A stretch of DNA of 64,000 bases from Streptomyces sp. RB17 (GTDB lineage Bacteria; Actinomycetota; Actinomycetes; Streptomycetales; Streptomycetaceae): contig NZ_WEGL01000001.1 of the NCBI RefSeq assembly GCF_009604455.1, positions 372,001 to 436,000 of the forward strand. The letters run 5' to 3'. The translations under genes were made by a program, and so were the position numbers. The notes under the pieces were generated by a model that saw nothing but the letters and a program-made list of their open reading frames with translations, searched no databases and was not told where the DNA came from. How positions within the stretch are numbered: position 1 is the stretch's first letter; each line of letters begins with the position of its first letter. Below are positions 44,071 to 53,482 of this stretch, piece after piece.

Positions 44071-45291
44071 ATGACGGCAGAGGCGACCACGAAGGACACC
44101 GGGCATGCCCGGTACACCTTCCGTGTGCGCCTGTCGGCTGCCGCGCGGCGCGCACTTGAGGCGGAGTGGGCGCGCTGCCGGTGGATCTGGAATGAGTGCG
44201 TCGCGAAGTCCCAGCAGGTGCACGCGAAGAACCGGGCGACGGGTGAGAAGGTGACCTGTGGTCCGGGGCAGTTGGACAAGATGCTGACCGAGGCACGCGG
44301 GGTGACGCCATGGCTGGCTGAGGGCGCGAGCGTGCCGCAGCAGCAGGTGATTCGGGACTTTGCCAACTCCCGTGCCAAAGCGCTGAAGGACATCAAGGAC
44401 CGGTTGCCGATGCACCGCCGGGCCCAGATGCCCCGCTTCAAGAAGAAGCGGGAGGCCCGGTGCAGCCTCAACTACACGAAGCGCGGTTTCCGCCTCAAGG
44501 ACGGCCGCCTGCACCTTGCGGGCCAGATCGTGCTGACGGTGGTGTGGTCGCGGGACCTGCCCGCCGACCCGTCGAGTGTGCGGGTGTACCAGGACAGCCT
44601 GGGCCACTGGTACGGGTCCTTCGTCGTCCCGGCTCAGGTTGAGCCGCTCTCTGAGACCGGCCGCGTCCTGGGCGTGGACTGGGGTGTGAAGGAGACCGCC
44701 ACCACCACCGACGACGCCTACGATCTCCCCCATGCCGAGCACGGCAAGCGGGCCGCGCAGCGGCTGGCGAGGTACCAGCGGATGATGGCCCGGCGCCGGC
44801 CTTCGAAGGGACAGCCCGCATCCGCCGGCTACCGCAAGGCTCAGGCCCAGGCGGCGAAGCTGCACAAGAAGATCGCGAGGCAGCGGGAGGACACCGCCCG
44901 CAAGTGGGCCAAGCGGGTGATGCGCGGCCACGACGGGGTTGCGGTGGAGGACTTCAGGCCGAAGTTCCTGGCGAAGACCACCATGGCCCGCAAGGCGGCC
45001 GATGCCGCCATCGCCGCGACCAAGCGCGCCCTGGTCGAGATGGGCCGCAAGCACAGGCGGGACGTCCGTCTCGTGCACCCGGCGCACACCACGATGGACT
45101 GTGCCAAGTGCGGAGCGAGAACCAAGCACGCACTACCTCTGTCGATGAGAACGTATACCTGCACCGTGTGTGGAGCCGTGTCCCCCAGGGACAAGAACTC
45201 CGCCCGCGTGATGCTGGTCCGGGCAGGTTGGAACCCGGACGGTGTCGAGGGCGTAAGACCACCTGAGCCGCTGGCTCCGGTGGCGGCCTGA
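44071..45291 (+). CDS. tnpB: TnpB RNA-guided nuclease (OrfB)
   Basis: A 406-residue TnpB. RuvC catalytic residues are in place: Asp203 (GVDWGVKET), Glu293 (VAVEDF) and Asp374 (SPRDKNSA). The zinc finger is Cys344, Cys347, Cys364, Cys367. N-terminal helix-turn and WED-like parts are present (RCRWIWNECVAKSQQ), so the protein seems complete. TnpB proteins cut DNA under guidance of an RNA from the element's right end, preserving the element at its donor site. AGGTAGG precedes ATG 44071; an in-frame ATG at 44023 is less likely. Confidence 0.9.
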   Translation: MTAEATTKDTGHARYTFRVRLSAAARRALEAEWARCRWIWNECVAKSQQVHAKNRATGEKVTCGPGQLDKMLTEARGVTPWLAEGASVPQQQVIRDFANSRAKALKDIKDRLPMHRRAQMPRFKKKREARCSLNYTKRGFRLKDGRLHLAGQIVLTVVWSRDLPADPSSVRVYQDSLGHWYGSFVVPAQVEPLSETGRVLGVDWGVKETATTTDDAYDLPHAEHGKRAAQRLARYQRMMARRRPSKGQPASAGYRKAQAQAAKLHKKIARQREDTARKWAKRVMRGHDGVAVEDFRPKFLAKTTMARKAADAAIAATKRALVEMGRKHRRDVRLVHPAHTTMDCAKCGARTKHALPLSMRTYTCTVCGAVSPRDKNSARVMLVRAGWNPDGVEGVRPPEPLAPVAA

Positions 45292-45356
45292 GCCGTAAAT
45301 CCCCGCTCAGCCCCGGAGGGTGACCAATCCCCTCCCTTCAGGGAGGGGAGCCTTCA
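45200..45356 (+). ncRNA. Candidate right-end guide RNA (omega/reRNA) of TnpB
   Basis: By analogy with other TnpB elements, the RNA would cover the tnpB 3' end and downstream sequence to the right-end hairpin (45329-45348), with its guide taken from flanking DNA after 45356. The 5' end is a guess; only the hairpin is seen. Confidence 0.35.
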
Positions 45357-46310
45357 ATGAGTGTCGTCCGGCCACACCCCGATGTGGTCCGACTCCAGTT
45401 CCAGGGCCACGCGCTCGCGCATGTCCAGGGCGCGGAGGTAGTCGGCGGGGAGCTGGAGGCGGCCGGCGCGGTCGAGCATGGCGTACTCGCGGGCGACGAC
45501 CGTCTCGTGGCCGGTCGTCGCGTCGATCTCGCTGCGCCGCAGCACCTCGGTGGAGGTGCGGCCGTCGCGGATGGCGACCGTGCGGCGGACCTCGCCGGCC
45601 ACGGCCTGGTCGTGGGTGACGATGACGATCGTGGTGCCGAGCGTCTCGTTGGCCGTGCGGAAGGCGTCGAAGATCTGCGCGGCCGTCCGGGAGTCGAGTT
45701 CGCCGGTGGGTTCGTCGGCGAGCAGCACCGCCGGGTCGTTCGCGAGGGCCACGGCGATCGCGACGCGCTGCTGCTGGCCGCCGGACAGCTCGTGCGGGGG
45801 GCGGTCGCGGCAGTCGGCCACCTGCAGCAACTCCAGGAGTTCTACGGCGCGTTCGGTGCGGGCGCGGCGGCTTTTACGGGTGCGGGTGCCGGAGAGCTGG
45901 AGGGGGAGGGCGACGTTCTGGGCGGCGGTGAGGTACGGGAGCAGGTTGCGGGAGGTCTGCTGCCAGACGAAGCCGACGGTGCTGCGGCGGTAGGCCAGGC
46001 GGTCCCGCGCGGTCATGGTGAGCAGGTCGTGGCCGGCGACTCGGGCGGCGCCGGCGGTGGGGGTGTCCAGGCCGGCGAGGATGTTCATCAGGGTGGACTT
46101 GCCGCTGCCCGAGGCGCCGACGAGGGCCATGAGCTCGCCTTCGCGGACGAGGAGGTCGAGGCCCTGGAGGGCTTGGACCTCGATGCCGTCCGCGGAGAAG
46201 ATACGGACGAGGCGGTCGCAGGTGATCAGGGCGTCGTGGCCGTAGGCGGGTTGGTTCCGGGTTTCCGCGACGCGGTTCGCCAGGTCGGACAGGCTCGGGG
46301 GCGTTGCCAT
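45354..46310 (-). CDS. ABC exporter ATPase (MacB/LolD type)
   Basis: A 318-residue ATP-binding protein: Walker A GASGSGKST, Q-loop VWQQ, signature LSGGQQQRV, Walker B AVLLADEPTGELD, H-loop THD. A ~60-residue C-terminal extension (ATTGHETVVAREYAMLDRAGRLQLPADYLRALDM) resembles an AbrB-like motif and is common in Streptomyces exporters of this type. It works with the two FtsX permeases upstream in the same operon. Its stop codon TGA (45354-45356) falls at the right boundary of the TnpB element. Confidence 0.9.
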   Translation of the reverse strand: MATPPSLSDLANRVAETRNQPAYGHDALITCDRLVRIFSADGIEVQALQGLDLLVREGELMALVGASGSGKSTLMNILAGLDTPTAGAARVAGHDLLTMTARDRLAYRRSTVGFVWQQTSRNLLPYLTAAQNVALPLQLSGTRTRKSRRARTERAVELLELLQVADCRDRPPHELSGGQQQRVAIAVALANDPAVLLADEPTGELDSRTAAQIFDAFRTANETLGTTIVIVTHDQAVAGEVRRTVAIRDGRTSTEVLRRSEIDATTGHETVVAREYAMLDRAGRLQLPADYLRALDMRERVALELESDHIGVWPDDTH

Positions 46311-46353
46311 GAGGTCTCCTGAGTGGGTGCCCGGTGTTGCGGCGTGCGTACGT

Positions 46354-49077
46354 TCATCGGCCGTCCCCCGCCCGCAGTTCCGTCACGGAGCCCCTTCGAC
46401 CCGTCCACCACGCCTGTAGCGCGGCAATCCCCACCGTCACCAGTACGACCACGGCCGACGGGACCGTCAGGGACCAGGTGTCCGGCTTCAACTCGGCTTC
46501 GGACAGCGGGGATTGGGCCGAGGAGAGGGCGATGGTCGTCAGGTCGATGCCGGGGGAGAGGAGGCGGATGGTGGACCAGCCGGTCACGGTGGAGCCGAGG
46601 GCGGCGAGGAGGGCCTGGGGGAGGGACTCCAGGATCAGCAGGCGGCGGCCTGCCGCGCGGGTGAGTCCCATCGTGCGCAGGCGGGCCAGCAGCGCAGCGC
46701 GTTCGGGGGCCGCGCGGAGGAGCGCCAGGAGCAGGGCCAGTACGGCGAAGCCGGCGCCCGCGGCCGCCGCCGCCGTGTAGACGTGTTCGGCGCCGGACTG
46801 CAGCGGTGAGTCGGCGTACCGGGCGCGCTCGGCGGCCAGGAGGTGGACGTCGGCGGAGCCGCCGGCCGCGTGCCGCAGCGCGCCCGCGTCCAGGCGGTCG
46901 CCGGTCAGCAGCAGGGCCGTCGGGCGGTCGGCGGGGGAGGTCAGGCCGGCCCGGTTCACGACGAGGAAGTTGCCGCCGGACACCGCCGGAGTGGCGTCGC
47001 GGACCAGTGCGATGCGCACGGTGACCGTGCTGCCGTCCGACAGCCGGACCGGGAGGGGCCGCCGGGTGCCGTACTCGGCGGCGACGGACGGGGAGGCCAC
47101 GGCCTGCAGGGGGCCATGACCCGATGCCAGCGCGCCCGGAGGAAAGGCGCCGAGGCCCGTGCGGGACGTCAACACGCCGTAGGACGACGGGTCCGCGCCC
47201 ACCAGTGCGATCGACTCCTGTCCGTCCACCGGCTTGGCCTGGTAGTCGATGCTCACGGCCGCCACGTCCCGCACCCCGTCCACGGCGCGCACCCGGGCCG
47301 CCACCGCCGCCGGGAGCGCGGCGTCGGAGTCCACGCGGGCGTCGGCGCCGACGGTCAGCAGCGCCGCCTGGTTCCGGGCGTCGGCCACGCCCGCCAGCAC
47401 CGAGCCGCCGAACGCCGCCGTGGTCAGCGCGGTCAGCAGAGCCACCAGCGGCAGCACCGCGGAGGTCCGGGTGCGGCCCGCGCGGGCGAGGGAGAGATGG
47501 CCGGTGGCCCCGCGCAGGCGTGCCGCCGGGCCGGTCAGGCGGCGCAGCAGCAGCGGGTGGAGGCGGAGCAGGAGGAGTGCGGCGATGACGGCGACCAGGA
47601 CCGGGGCCACGGCGGACAGCTGGTCGCCGGTCGCGCCCTGCCGCCGCAGCGCCGCGACCGCTCCGGCCGCCGCCACCAGCAGCGTCAGCTCGGCTACCGT
47701 ACGGCGCCGGGAGGGCCGTACGGTCGCCACGTCCGCGCGGTCGGCCGTCGCCCGCACCGCGCGGTGCGCCAGGGCCGCGCGCAGCGGCAGGGCGGCACAC
47801 GCGGCGACGGTGACGGCGGCCGCGGCGGCCACGGCGTGAGCGGTGCGGCCGGCCGGGACCGTGAGCAGGGCCGTGGCCAGGCCGAGTGCGCCGGCCGGTA
47901 CGGCGACCACGGCGGTCTCGGCCAGCAGCCGGCCGGCGAGCGCGGGCAGGGACGCGCCACGGGCACGCAGCAGGGCGAGTTCGGCGCGGCGCCGGTCGGC
48001 GGCCAGGCCGCCCGTCATGAGCAGGACGACCACGACGACCGTACCGGTGCCGGCGGCGGCCACGGACACCAGCGGGGCGATGCCGGAGCGCAACTCGGCG
48101 AAGGAGGCGAGGGTGTCGTCCAGGCCGGTGCCGACGTCGGTGTTGTCGCCGGTGACGGCGCGGACGCGTTGCAGCCCGGGGCCGGACTCCAGTGCGGCCA
48201 CGGACGACTTCAGCCGGCCCAGGTCGTGGGCGTGCAGGGTGTGCGGGTCAGGGGCGAGGAACCAGTAGCGGACCGGGCGCGTGACCGTGCCCAGCAGGGC
48301 GGGTGCCGCCTCCGGGGGGAGCAGCAGCGCGCCGAGCCAGTACGCCGGCGGGTCGCCGCCCGCGCTGGGGATCCTCACCAGGGACGGGGTGCGCATGCCG
48401 GGCACGGTCGACCAGTAGGCGCCGTCGGGGTCGCGCGGGTCGAGGATGCCGGTGACCCGGACCGCGAGTGGGCGCCGGCCGGCCCCGGGGACATGGATGA
48501 CCGAACCGGGCTCGATGTGGAGGGACTTGGCGGTGGCGGCGGTCACGGCGGCCTCCACCCCGGGCGTGTTCGCGTCCACCGGGCGGCCGGCACGCGGCAT
48601 GCGCCCGGCGCGGAGGCGCGCGTGCTCGCCGAGGCCGCTCGGCGCGAACAGCGAGACGCGGGCGGGCAGTCCGGAGGGGCGGGGCAGGAAGGCGTCCGGC
48701 ACCTCCGGGTTCGCGGTGCCGGCGACGCCGTACGCCGACTGGGCGCGGTCGACGGTCAGTGGGCCGCGGACCGTGGGGAGGATCTGCCGGTACTGCCGTT
48801 CCAGGGCGGCCGGGCGCATCGCCGTGGCCCGCTGTCCGGCCGCCAGGCCGAGGTCGGGCGCGGGCGCCTCCACGAGCACGGTGGTGTGGTCGGGGCGCGC
48901 CTGCGCGAACGCGTGCCGCAGGCCGGCGTCCTCGTACCGGTCGACCGCGCGCGGGAAGGCGGCGGCCAGGCACGCGGCCAGCGCGACCAGCAGCGCGAGC
49001 GCGCCGGCGGCACCGGGCGCGGCCCGCAGCCGCGTCCGCACCCAGGGCGCGACGACACGCGGCGCCGGACGTCTCAC
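46354..49077 (-). CDS. FtsX-like ABC permease 1
   Basis: A 907-residue permease with two FtsX-type four-helix units, the first around 320-480 (VSVAAAGTGTVVVVVLLMTGGLAADRR) and the last near the C-terminus, joined by large extracytoplasmic domains. These exporters often handle peptides or lipoproteins or act as mechanotransducers. GTG 49077 with GAGGGAGGTGG upstream begins at an N-terminal membrane helix, in preference to a long upstream extension. It ends 43 bp before the ATPase start. Confidence 0.85.
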   Translation of the reverse strand: MRRPAPRVVAPWVRTRLRAAPGAAGALALLVALAACLAAAFPRAVDRYEDAGLRHAFAQARPDHTTVLVEAPAPDLGLAAGQRATAMRPAALERQYRQILPTVRGPLTVDRAQSAYGVAGTANPEVPDAFLPRPSGLPARVSLFAPSGLGEHARLRAGRMPRAGRPVDANTPGVEAAVTAATAKSLHIEPGSVIHVPGAGRRPLAVRVTGILDPRDPDGAYWSTVPGMRTPSLVRIPSAGGDPPAYWLGALLLPPEAAPALLGTVTRPVRYWFLAPDPHTLHAHDLGRLKSSVAALESGPGLQRVRAVTGDNTDVGTGLDDTLASFAELRSGIAPLVSVAAAGTGTVVVVVLLMTGGLAADRRRAELALLRARGASLPALAGRLLAETAVVAVPAGALGLATALLTVPAGRTAHAVAAAAAVTVAACAALPLRAALAHRAVRATADRADVATVRPSRRRTVAELTLLVAAAGAVAALRRQGATGDQLSAVAPVLVAVIAALLLLRLHPLLLRRLTGPAARLRGATGHLSLARAGRTRTSAVLPLVALLTALTTAAFGGSVLAGVADARNQAALLTVGADARVDSDAALPAAVAARVRAVDGVRDVAAVSIDYQAKPVDGQESIALVGADPSSYGVLTSRTGLGAFPPGALASGHGPLQAVASPSVAAEYGTRRPLPVRLSDGSTVTVRIALVRDATPAVSGGNFLVVNRAGLTSPADRPTALLLTGDRLDAGALRHAAGGSADVHLLAAERARYADSPLQSGAEHVYTAAAAAGAGFAVLALLLALLRAAPERAALLARLRTMGLTRAAGRRLLILESLPQALLAALGSTVTGWSTIRLLSPGIDLTTIALSSAQSPLSEAELKPDTWSLTVPSAVVVLVTVGIAALQAWWTGRRGSVTELRAGDGR

Positions 49078-49214
49078 GTCACCCACCTCCCTCGCGCCGG
49101 CGCGCCCTGACAGACACCGCCGCGCGCACGTCCCGCACCGAACGGCCCACGCGGCCCGCAGCACGCCCCGGTACGGCACCGGGCACGGCGGCACACGGGC
49201 CCTTACGGCCGAGC

Positions 49215-49365
49215 CCACCGGCCGCTTTCTCGGCGTGGGTCCCGCAGCACCGGAGCCGGTCGGTCTCGGCTGCCCTCTTCTCGGGGCGGTCCGCTTCTCC
49301 CGCCAGGTGGGCCGCGCGGCGTCCGAGCCGGCCGGTCTCGCCCGCCCCTTTCTCGGCACAGTCCA
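49215..49365. repeat. Imperfect ~65-70 bp repeats between permease genes
   Basis: Blocks of the type GAGCCGGTCGGTCTCGGCTG...TTCTCGGGGC recur two to three times in the 290-bp gap. On the minus strand they encode a repetitive 102-codon frame that I do not regard as a gene. Confidence 0.55.
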
Positions 49366-49367
49366 CC

Positions 49368-52300
49368 TCACTCACCCCCCTGCTCACGCAACGCCCGAGC
49401 CGGGTCAGTGCGGCGCAGGGTCGGGAGGGCCGCCACCGTGAGGGGGACCACCGCGACCGCGCAGAGCAGCAACGCGACGCGGATGGGCGGGAGTTGGACC
49501 AGGAGGTCCGGTACCGGGAGGGTGGCCTCGCCGGTCAGGACGATCAGCGGCAGGACGGCACGGGCCAGTACGATGCCGAGGCCCAGGCCCACCGCGAGCG
49601 CCAGGCCCACCAGGACGGCCTGCTCGGCGGCGACCGTACGGGCCAGCCGGCGGCGGGGCACACCGAGCGCGCGCAGCACGGCGAACTCGGCGCCGCGGGC
49701 CCGCTGCGCGGCCGCCGCGCCGACCGCGAACCCGACCGCGGCGAGCGCCGCCGCCACCACGGCCGCCGCCGTGAACGCGGCCGTCGGACCCGCCCCGAAC
49801 GGGTCGTCGCGCAGCTCGGCGGCGATCTCGTCGCGCACCACCACCTGCCCCGGGTCCACGTCCGGCAAGGCCCGTACGGCGGCCGCCACTCCCGCTGCGG
49901 CGCCCGGCGCGGTGCCCAGCCACCACTCGTCCGGCGTCGCGCTGTCGCCGTACCGCGCCTGCAGCACCTGGTTCACGGCGCGCAGGTCGAGCAGGACGGC
50001 GCCGCCGTCGCGGGCGCCGGTGGCCGTCGGGTCGGCGGTGGCGGGCAGCCCGCGCACCGCACGGACGATCCGGACCGGCAGCGTGTGGTCGCCGATCGTC
50101 AGGTCCACGCGCTGTCCGACCCGGGCCCCGGCTGACGCCAGATAGCGGTCGGTGGCCACGGCCGGCACCGCGGCCGGGGCGCGCTGCGGCACCGCGAGCC
50201 GGATCGTGACGGAGGCGACCTGCCATGCGTCGGTCCCGGGGAGGTAGCCGGTGCTGTAGACGAACGTGTGCGTGCCGGTGACCTCGGGGCGGGTCGGGCT
50301 GGTGGCCGGACTCGCGACGGCGTCGCCCGCGGCCTCCGCGGTGGTCCTCCAGCGGGCGGGCAGTGCGAGCGGGTGCGCCCGGCCGTCGGTGCCGGTCGCC
50401 GTCAACGCGCCGAGCGTGAGCCGGTGTTCGGCCCGCTTGCGGGGCTGGGTCATGTCCAGACGGAGCCCGGTGAGGGTCAGCGGGCCGGGCGCGGCGCTCA
50501 CGTCGAGGCTCAGCGGGTGCGGGTGCCCGTCGGCGGGGAGCTGTCCGAACGACAGCTGGTACGGCACCCCGTACCGGTCGGCCAGGGTCACCGTCACATC
50601 GGTGACCACCCCAGGCCCCGCCGAGCTGTGCAGGCTCGCCGTCAGCCCGAGCCGGGCGGTGCCCGCGGGCACCCGGGTCCCGGCCAGGGAGCCCTGCGGC
50701 GCCAGCCCGGCGAGCAACGGCCGTACCGGCACATCGGCCAGGTCCGGGCGCATCAGCACCGCGTCCGCCGCGTGCCCGGTGTCCAGCGCCAGCACGGTCG
50801 CCGTACGGTCGCCGGACAGCGGCTGGGAGACGCGGACGGCCGGCGCCGCCTCGCGCACGTGCGGCAGCCGCGCGTACAGGTCGGTACGGCCGAGCCCGCC
50901 CTCCCCGGCGGACACCACCCGCACCGGCACCCCGGCGCGGAAGTCGGCCTGGTCGTCCTGCGAGCGGCCCCAGGACGCGGCCTGCCCGATCGCGAGCATG
51001 CCGAGCGCGACGGCGAGGACCAGCAGCAGCACCGGGCCCGCGGCGCGTGCGGTGCGCCGGCTGAACTGCCAGCCGGCCAGCGCCACCGGCAGCCCGCGCC
51101 CGCCCGCCGCCCATCGCTCGGCGAACCGCGCCACGGGCGGCAGCAGCCGCAGCGTGAGCACGGTCCCGGCGAGCAGCGCCAGCGCGGGCGCGGCCACCAG
51201 CAGCGGATCGACCCCGAGCGCCCCGGACCGGTCGGCGGCCACGCCTCCCGACCCCTGCCGCCCCAACTGCCAGTACGCCACCCCGGCGACCGCGAGCAGC
51301 CCGAGATCGGCACCCGCGCGGAGTGGAGCGGGGAGGAGCCCGCCGGAGGCGGGGCGGGCCGGGCGCGGGCCCCCGGGACGGCGCGGCCACGGCGAGCGGG
51401 CCTTGGCCGGGCGCCGCGTACCCGAACCGTACGGTGTCGAGCCGGCCTCCGTCGAGCGCCCTCGACTCCAGCCGTACGGTGTCGAGCCGGCCTGCGCCGA
51501 GCGCCGCACGCCCCGCCGCGGCGGCAGTGATCGCTGCCGGCCTCCGCCGTCCCACGCCCCCGTGCTCACCACCGCCGGGACCGTCACCGCCAGGGCACAG
51601 CCCAGGGCCGCCGTGGCTGCGACCAGCCAGACGAGGGGGCGGCCGGCCGGGGGCAGGTCGAGGTGCAGGCCGAGGCGGGCCAGCGGGCCGTGCCCGGCGA
51701 GCAGGGCGGTGAGCGGGCCGGAGAGGAGGGGCGCGCACCCGGCCGCGGGCAGCGCGAGCAGCAGCGCCTCCGCGGCGGCGAGGGCGGCGAGCCGGGTCCG
51801 GGAGGCACCGCGCGCCCGCAACACCCGGGTCTCGTCGGCCCGTTCGGTGCTGAGCAGCCGGGCCACCAGCAGCAGCGCGTAGCCGGCGAGCAGGACCAGC
51901 TGCAGGGTGACGATCAGCAGCGTGGAGCGGGCGACGAGCAACGAACGGTCCACCCGGTCCAGGACGTCCGGCAGCGAGGTCTGCGCCACCGTCGTACCGT
52001 GCAGCGCGGCCCGGTCGCGCAGCCCGGCGCTCCCCGCCCGCGCCGCCGTACGGAGCCGGCCGATCCGCGCGGTCGTCATCCGGCCGAAGTCCGCCGACGC
52101 GAGCCACGCCGTGGTCCCCGCGCTGACCCGGCCGCCGGTGAGGACGGAGGGGTCGGCGAGCAGCGGGCCGTACGTCGTGAATCCGGACTTCTTCACGCCA
52201 CGGCCGAGCAGGTCGTCCAGTTGCCAGTACGGCGCCGTCACCGAGACGGGGCGGTACAGCCCGGTGATCCGCACCCGTACCGCCGGGCCGTCCAGCCGGT

Positions 52301-52817
52301 CGGTCAGGGTGAGCCGTGCGCCGGGGGCGAGCCGCAGCGCCCGGGCGGCGGACTGCGGGAGCGCGACCTCGACCGTGCCGTCGGTGCCCTCGGTACGGCG
52401 CGGGAGGCGGCCGGCGGTCAGCCGCAGCTGGGTGCGGTCCAGGGCCGCGAGGTAGGTCAGGTCCGGGTCGCCGGACCGGTCCGCGGGCGGCTGCAGCGAG
52501 CGGGGCAGCGCGTACGGGCCCGAGCGGCTCAGGGTCCTGAGCGTCACCGGCAGGCCGTCGAAGGTCTTCCGGGCACCCTTGCGGACGACGGCGTCGGCGG
52601 CGGCCCGCCCGGCAGCCGGCACGTCCGCCTTGACGATCAGCGCCGTGTCGGCGGCGCCCTGCGGATCGGCCAGCACATGGCGCAGCGCGGCGTCGCCGAT
52701 CGCCGCCGAGTACGCGGTGAGAGTCGCCAGTACCGCGGTGGTCAGCACCACGGTGAGCAACGCGGCACCCAGCAGCAACCGGTGCGCACGCGCGCGTGAG
52801 AAGACGAACCCCGTCAC
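49368..52817 (-). CDS. FtsX-like ABC permease 2
   Basis: A 1149-residue permease, first gene of the ABC operon: N-terminal helix (RLLLGAALLTVVLTTAVLATL), a large extracytoplasmic domain, a four-helix unit around 300-420, further helices near 490-620, another large domain and a C-terminal FtsX unit (AAVVAAALAAVGFAVGAAAAQ...). A cytoplasmic loop (about 435-475) contains a duplicated AGSTPYG peptide from a ~48-bp in-frame DNA duplication (about 51420-51505). GTG 52817 is the start. It acts with the ATPase at 45354; the export substrate is unknown. Confidence 0.85.
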   Translation of the reverse strand: MTGFVFSRARAHRLLLGAALLTVVLTTAVLATLTAYSAAIGDAALRHVLADPQGAADTALIVKADVPAAGRAAADAVVRKGARKTFDGLPVTLRTLSRSGPYALPRSLQPPADRSGDPDLTYLAALDRTQLRLTAGRLPRRTEGTDGTVEVALPQSAARALRLAPGARLTLTDRLDGPAVRVRITGLYRPVSVTAPYWQLDDLLGRGVKKSGFTTYGPLLADPSVLTGGRVSAGTTAWLASADFGRMTTARIGRLRTAARAGSAGLRDRAALHGTTVAQTSLPDVLDRVDRSLLVARSTLLIVTLQLVLLAGYALLLVARLLSTERADETRVLRARGASRTRLAALAAAEALLLALPAAGCAPLLSGPLTALLAGHGPLARLGLHLDLPPAGRPLVWLVAATAALGCALAVTVPAVVSTGAWDGGGRQRSLPPRRGVRRSAQAGSTPYGWSRGRSTEAGSTPYGSGTRRPAKARSPWPRRPGGPRPARPASGGLLPAPLRAGADLGLLAVAGVAYWQLGRQGSGGVAADRSGALGVDPLLVAAPALALLAGTVLTLRLLPPVARFAERWAAGGRGLPVALAGWQFSRRTARAAGPVLLLVLAVALGMLAIGQAASWGRSQDDQADFRAGVPVRVVSAGEGGLGRTDLYARLPHVREAAPAVRVSQPLSGDRTATVLALDTGHAADAVLMRPDLADVPVRPLLAGLAPQGSLAGTRVPAGTARLGLTASLHSSAGPGVVTDVTVTLADRYGVPYQLSFGQLPADGHPHPLSLDVSAAPGPLTLTGLRLDMTQPRKRAEHRLTLGALTATGTDGRAHPLALPARWRTTAEAAGDAVASPATSPTRPEVTGTHTFVYSTGYLPGTDAWQVASVTIRLAVPQRAPAAVPAVATDRYLASAGARVGQRVDLTIGDHTLPVRIVRAVRGLPATADPTATGARDGGAVLLDLRAVNQVLQARYGDSATPDEWWLGTAPGAAAGVAAAVRALPDVDPGQVVVRDEIAAELRDDPFGAGPTAAFTAAAVVAAALAAVGFAVGAAAAQRARGAEFAVLRALGVPRRRLARTVAAEQAVLVGLALAVGLGLGIVLARAVLPLIVLTGEATLPVPDLLVQLPPIRVALLLCAVAVVPLTVAALPTLRRTDPARALREQGGE

Positions 52818-52977
52818 CCGGCCCCCGTGTGTCCGGACCTGAACATCCCCAGACCTTCGGGTGATGCTGACAGAGCCGACCGGCTATGGGTAAGCGGTTG
52901 TCGAGCGGTCTATACCAGATCGTGACCGTAATCCGGCCACGCGTGACCGGAATGCGGCGTTCAGTGACCGCTGTTCG

Positions 52978-53382
52978 TCAGTCCGGCGTGTTGATCATCG
53001 ACGCGGCGGCGTACGTCAGGTAGTTCCACAGCGTCGTCTCGTGCTCCTCGGACAGCCCGAGGTCCTCGACGGCCACGCGCATGTGCCGCAGCCACGCGTC
53101 GTGCGCCGCCCGGTCCACCGCGAACGGGGCGTGCCGCATGCGCAGTCGGGGGTGGCCGCGGTTGTCGCTGTAGGTGGTGGGGCCGCCCCAGTACTGCATC
53201 AGGAACAGGGTCAGCCGCTCCTCGGCCGGTCCCAGGTCCTCCTCCGGGTACATCGCCCGCAGGAACGGATCCCCGGCGACTCCCTCGTAGAAACGGTGGA
53301 CCAGCCGGCGGAAGGTCTCCTCCCCGCCGACCTGCTCGTAGAAGGTCTGCTCCTGAAGCGTGCCGCGCCGAATCTCATTCAC
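52978..53382 (-). CDS. glbO: Group II truncated haemoglobin (GlbO-like)
   Basis: A 134-residue 2-on-2 globin. Proximal His84 (RMRHAPF), Tyr32 at B10 (HRFYEG), an aromatic MQYWGG CD region and Trp97 at G8 (HDAWLRHM) define group II. It binds O2 tightly and probably supports O2/NO detoxification at the membrane. GTG 53382 is the start. Divergent from the methyltransferase at 53483. Confidence 0.93.
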   Translation of the reverse strand: MNEIRRGTLQEQTFYEQVGGEETFRRLVHRFYEGVAGDPFLRAMYPEEDLGPAEERLTLFLMQYWGGPTTYSDNRGHPRLRMRHAPFAVDRAAHDAWLRHMRVAVEDLGLSEEHETTLWNYLTYAAASMINTPD

Positions 53383-53482
53383 CCGTCCATCGTCTCAGAC
53401 CGGGTGACCCAGGACTCGAGGCTTAGGACCCCGCGGCCCGGCCCGCCCCGGTCGCGGACCCGCTCACCCCTACTGTGGAGCC

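Larger units (their letters stand above)
43893..45356 (+). mobile_element. IS200/IS605-superfamily element with TnpB only (IS1341 type)
   Basis: Left-end hairpin CCTGGCC-TTCA-GGCCGGG (43911-43928) and right-end hairpin CCCCTCCC-TTCA-GGGAGGGG (45329-45348) share the same TTCA loop and bracket tnpB. Both boundaries lie near TTCAC (43887-43891) or TTCAA (45353-45357). No tnpA is present, so it needs a transposase in trans. It sits in the convergent gap between the ettA operon and an ABC-exporter operon. Exact ends are uncertain by a few bases. Confidence 0.75.

Noticed and set aside
49079..49387. 102-codon minus-strand frame between the permeases
   Set aside because: Encoded by imperfect DNA repeats and overlapping the end of permease 2; no RBS or domain.
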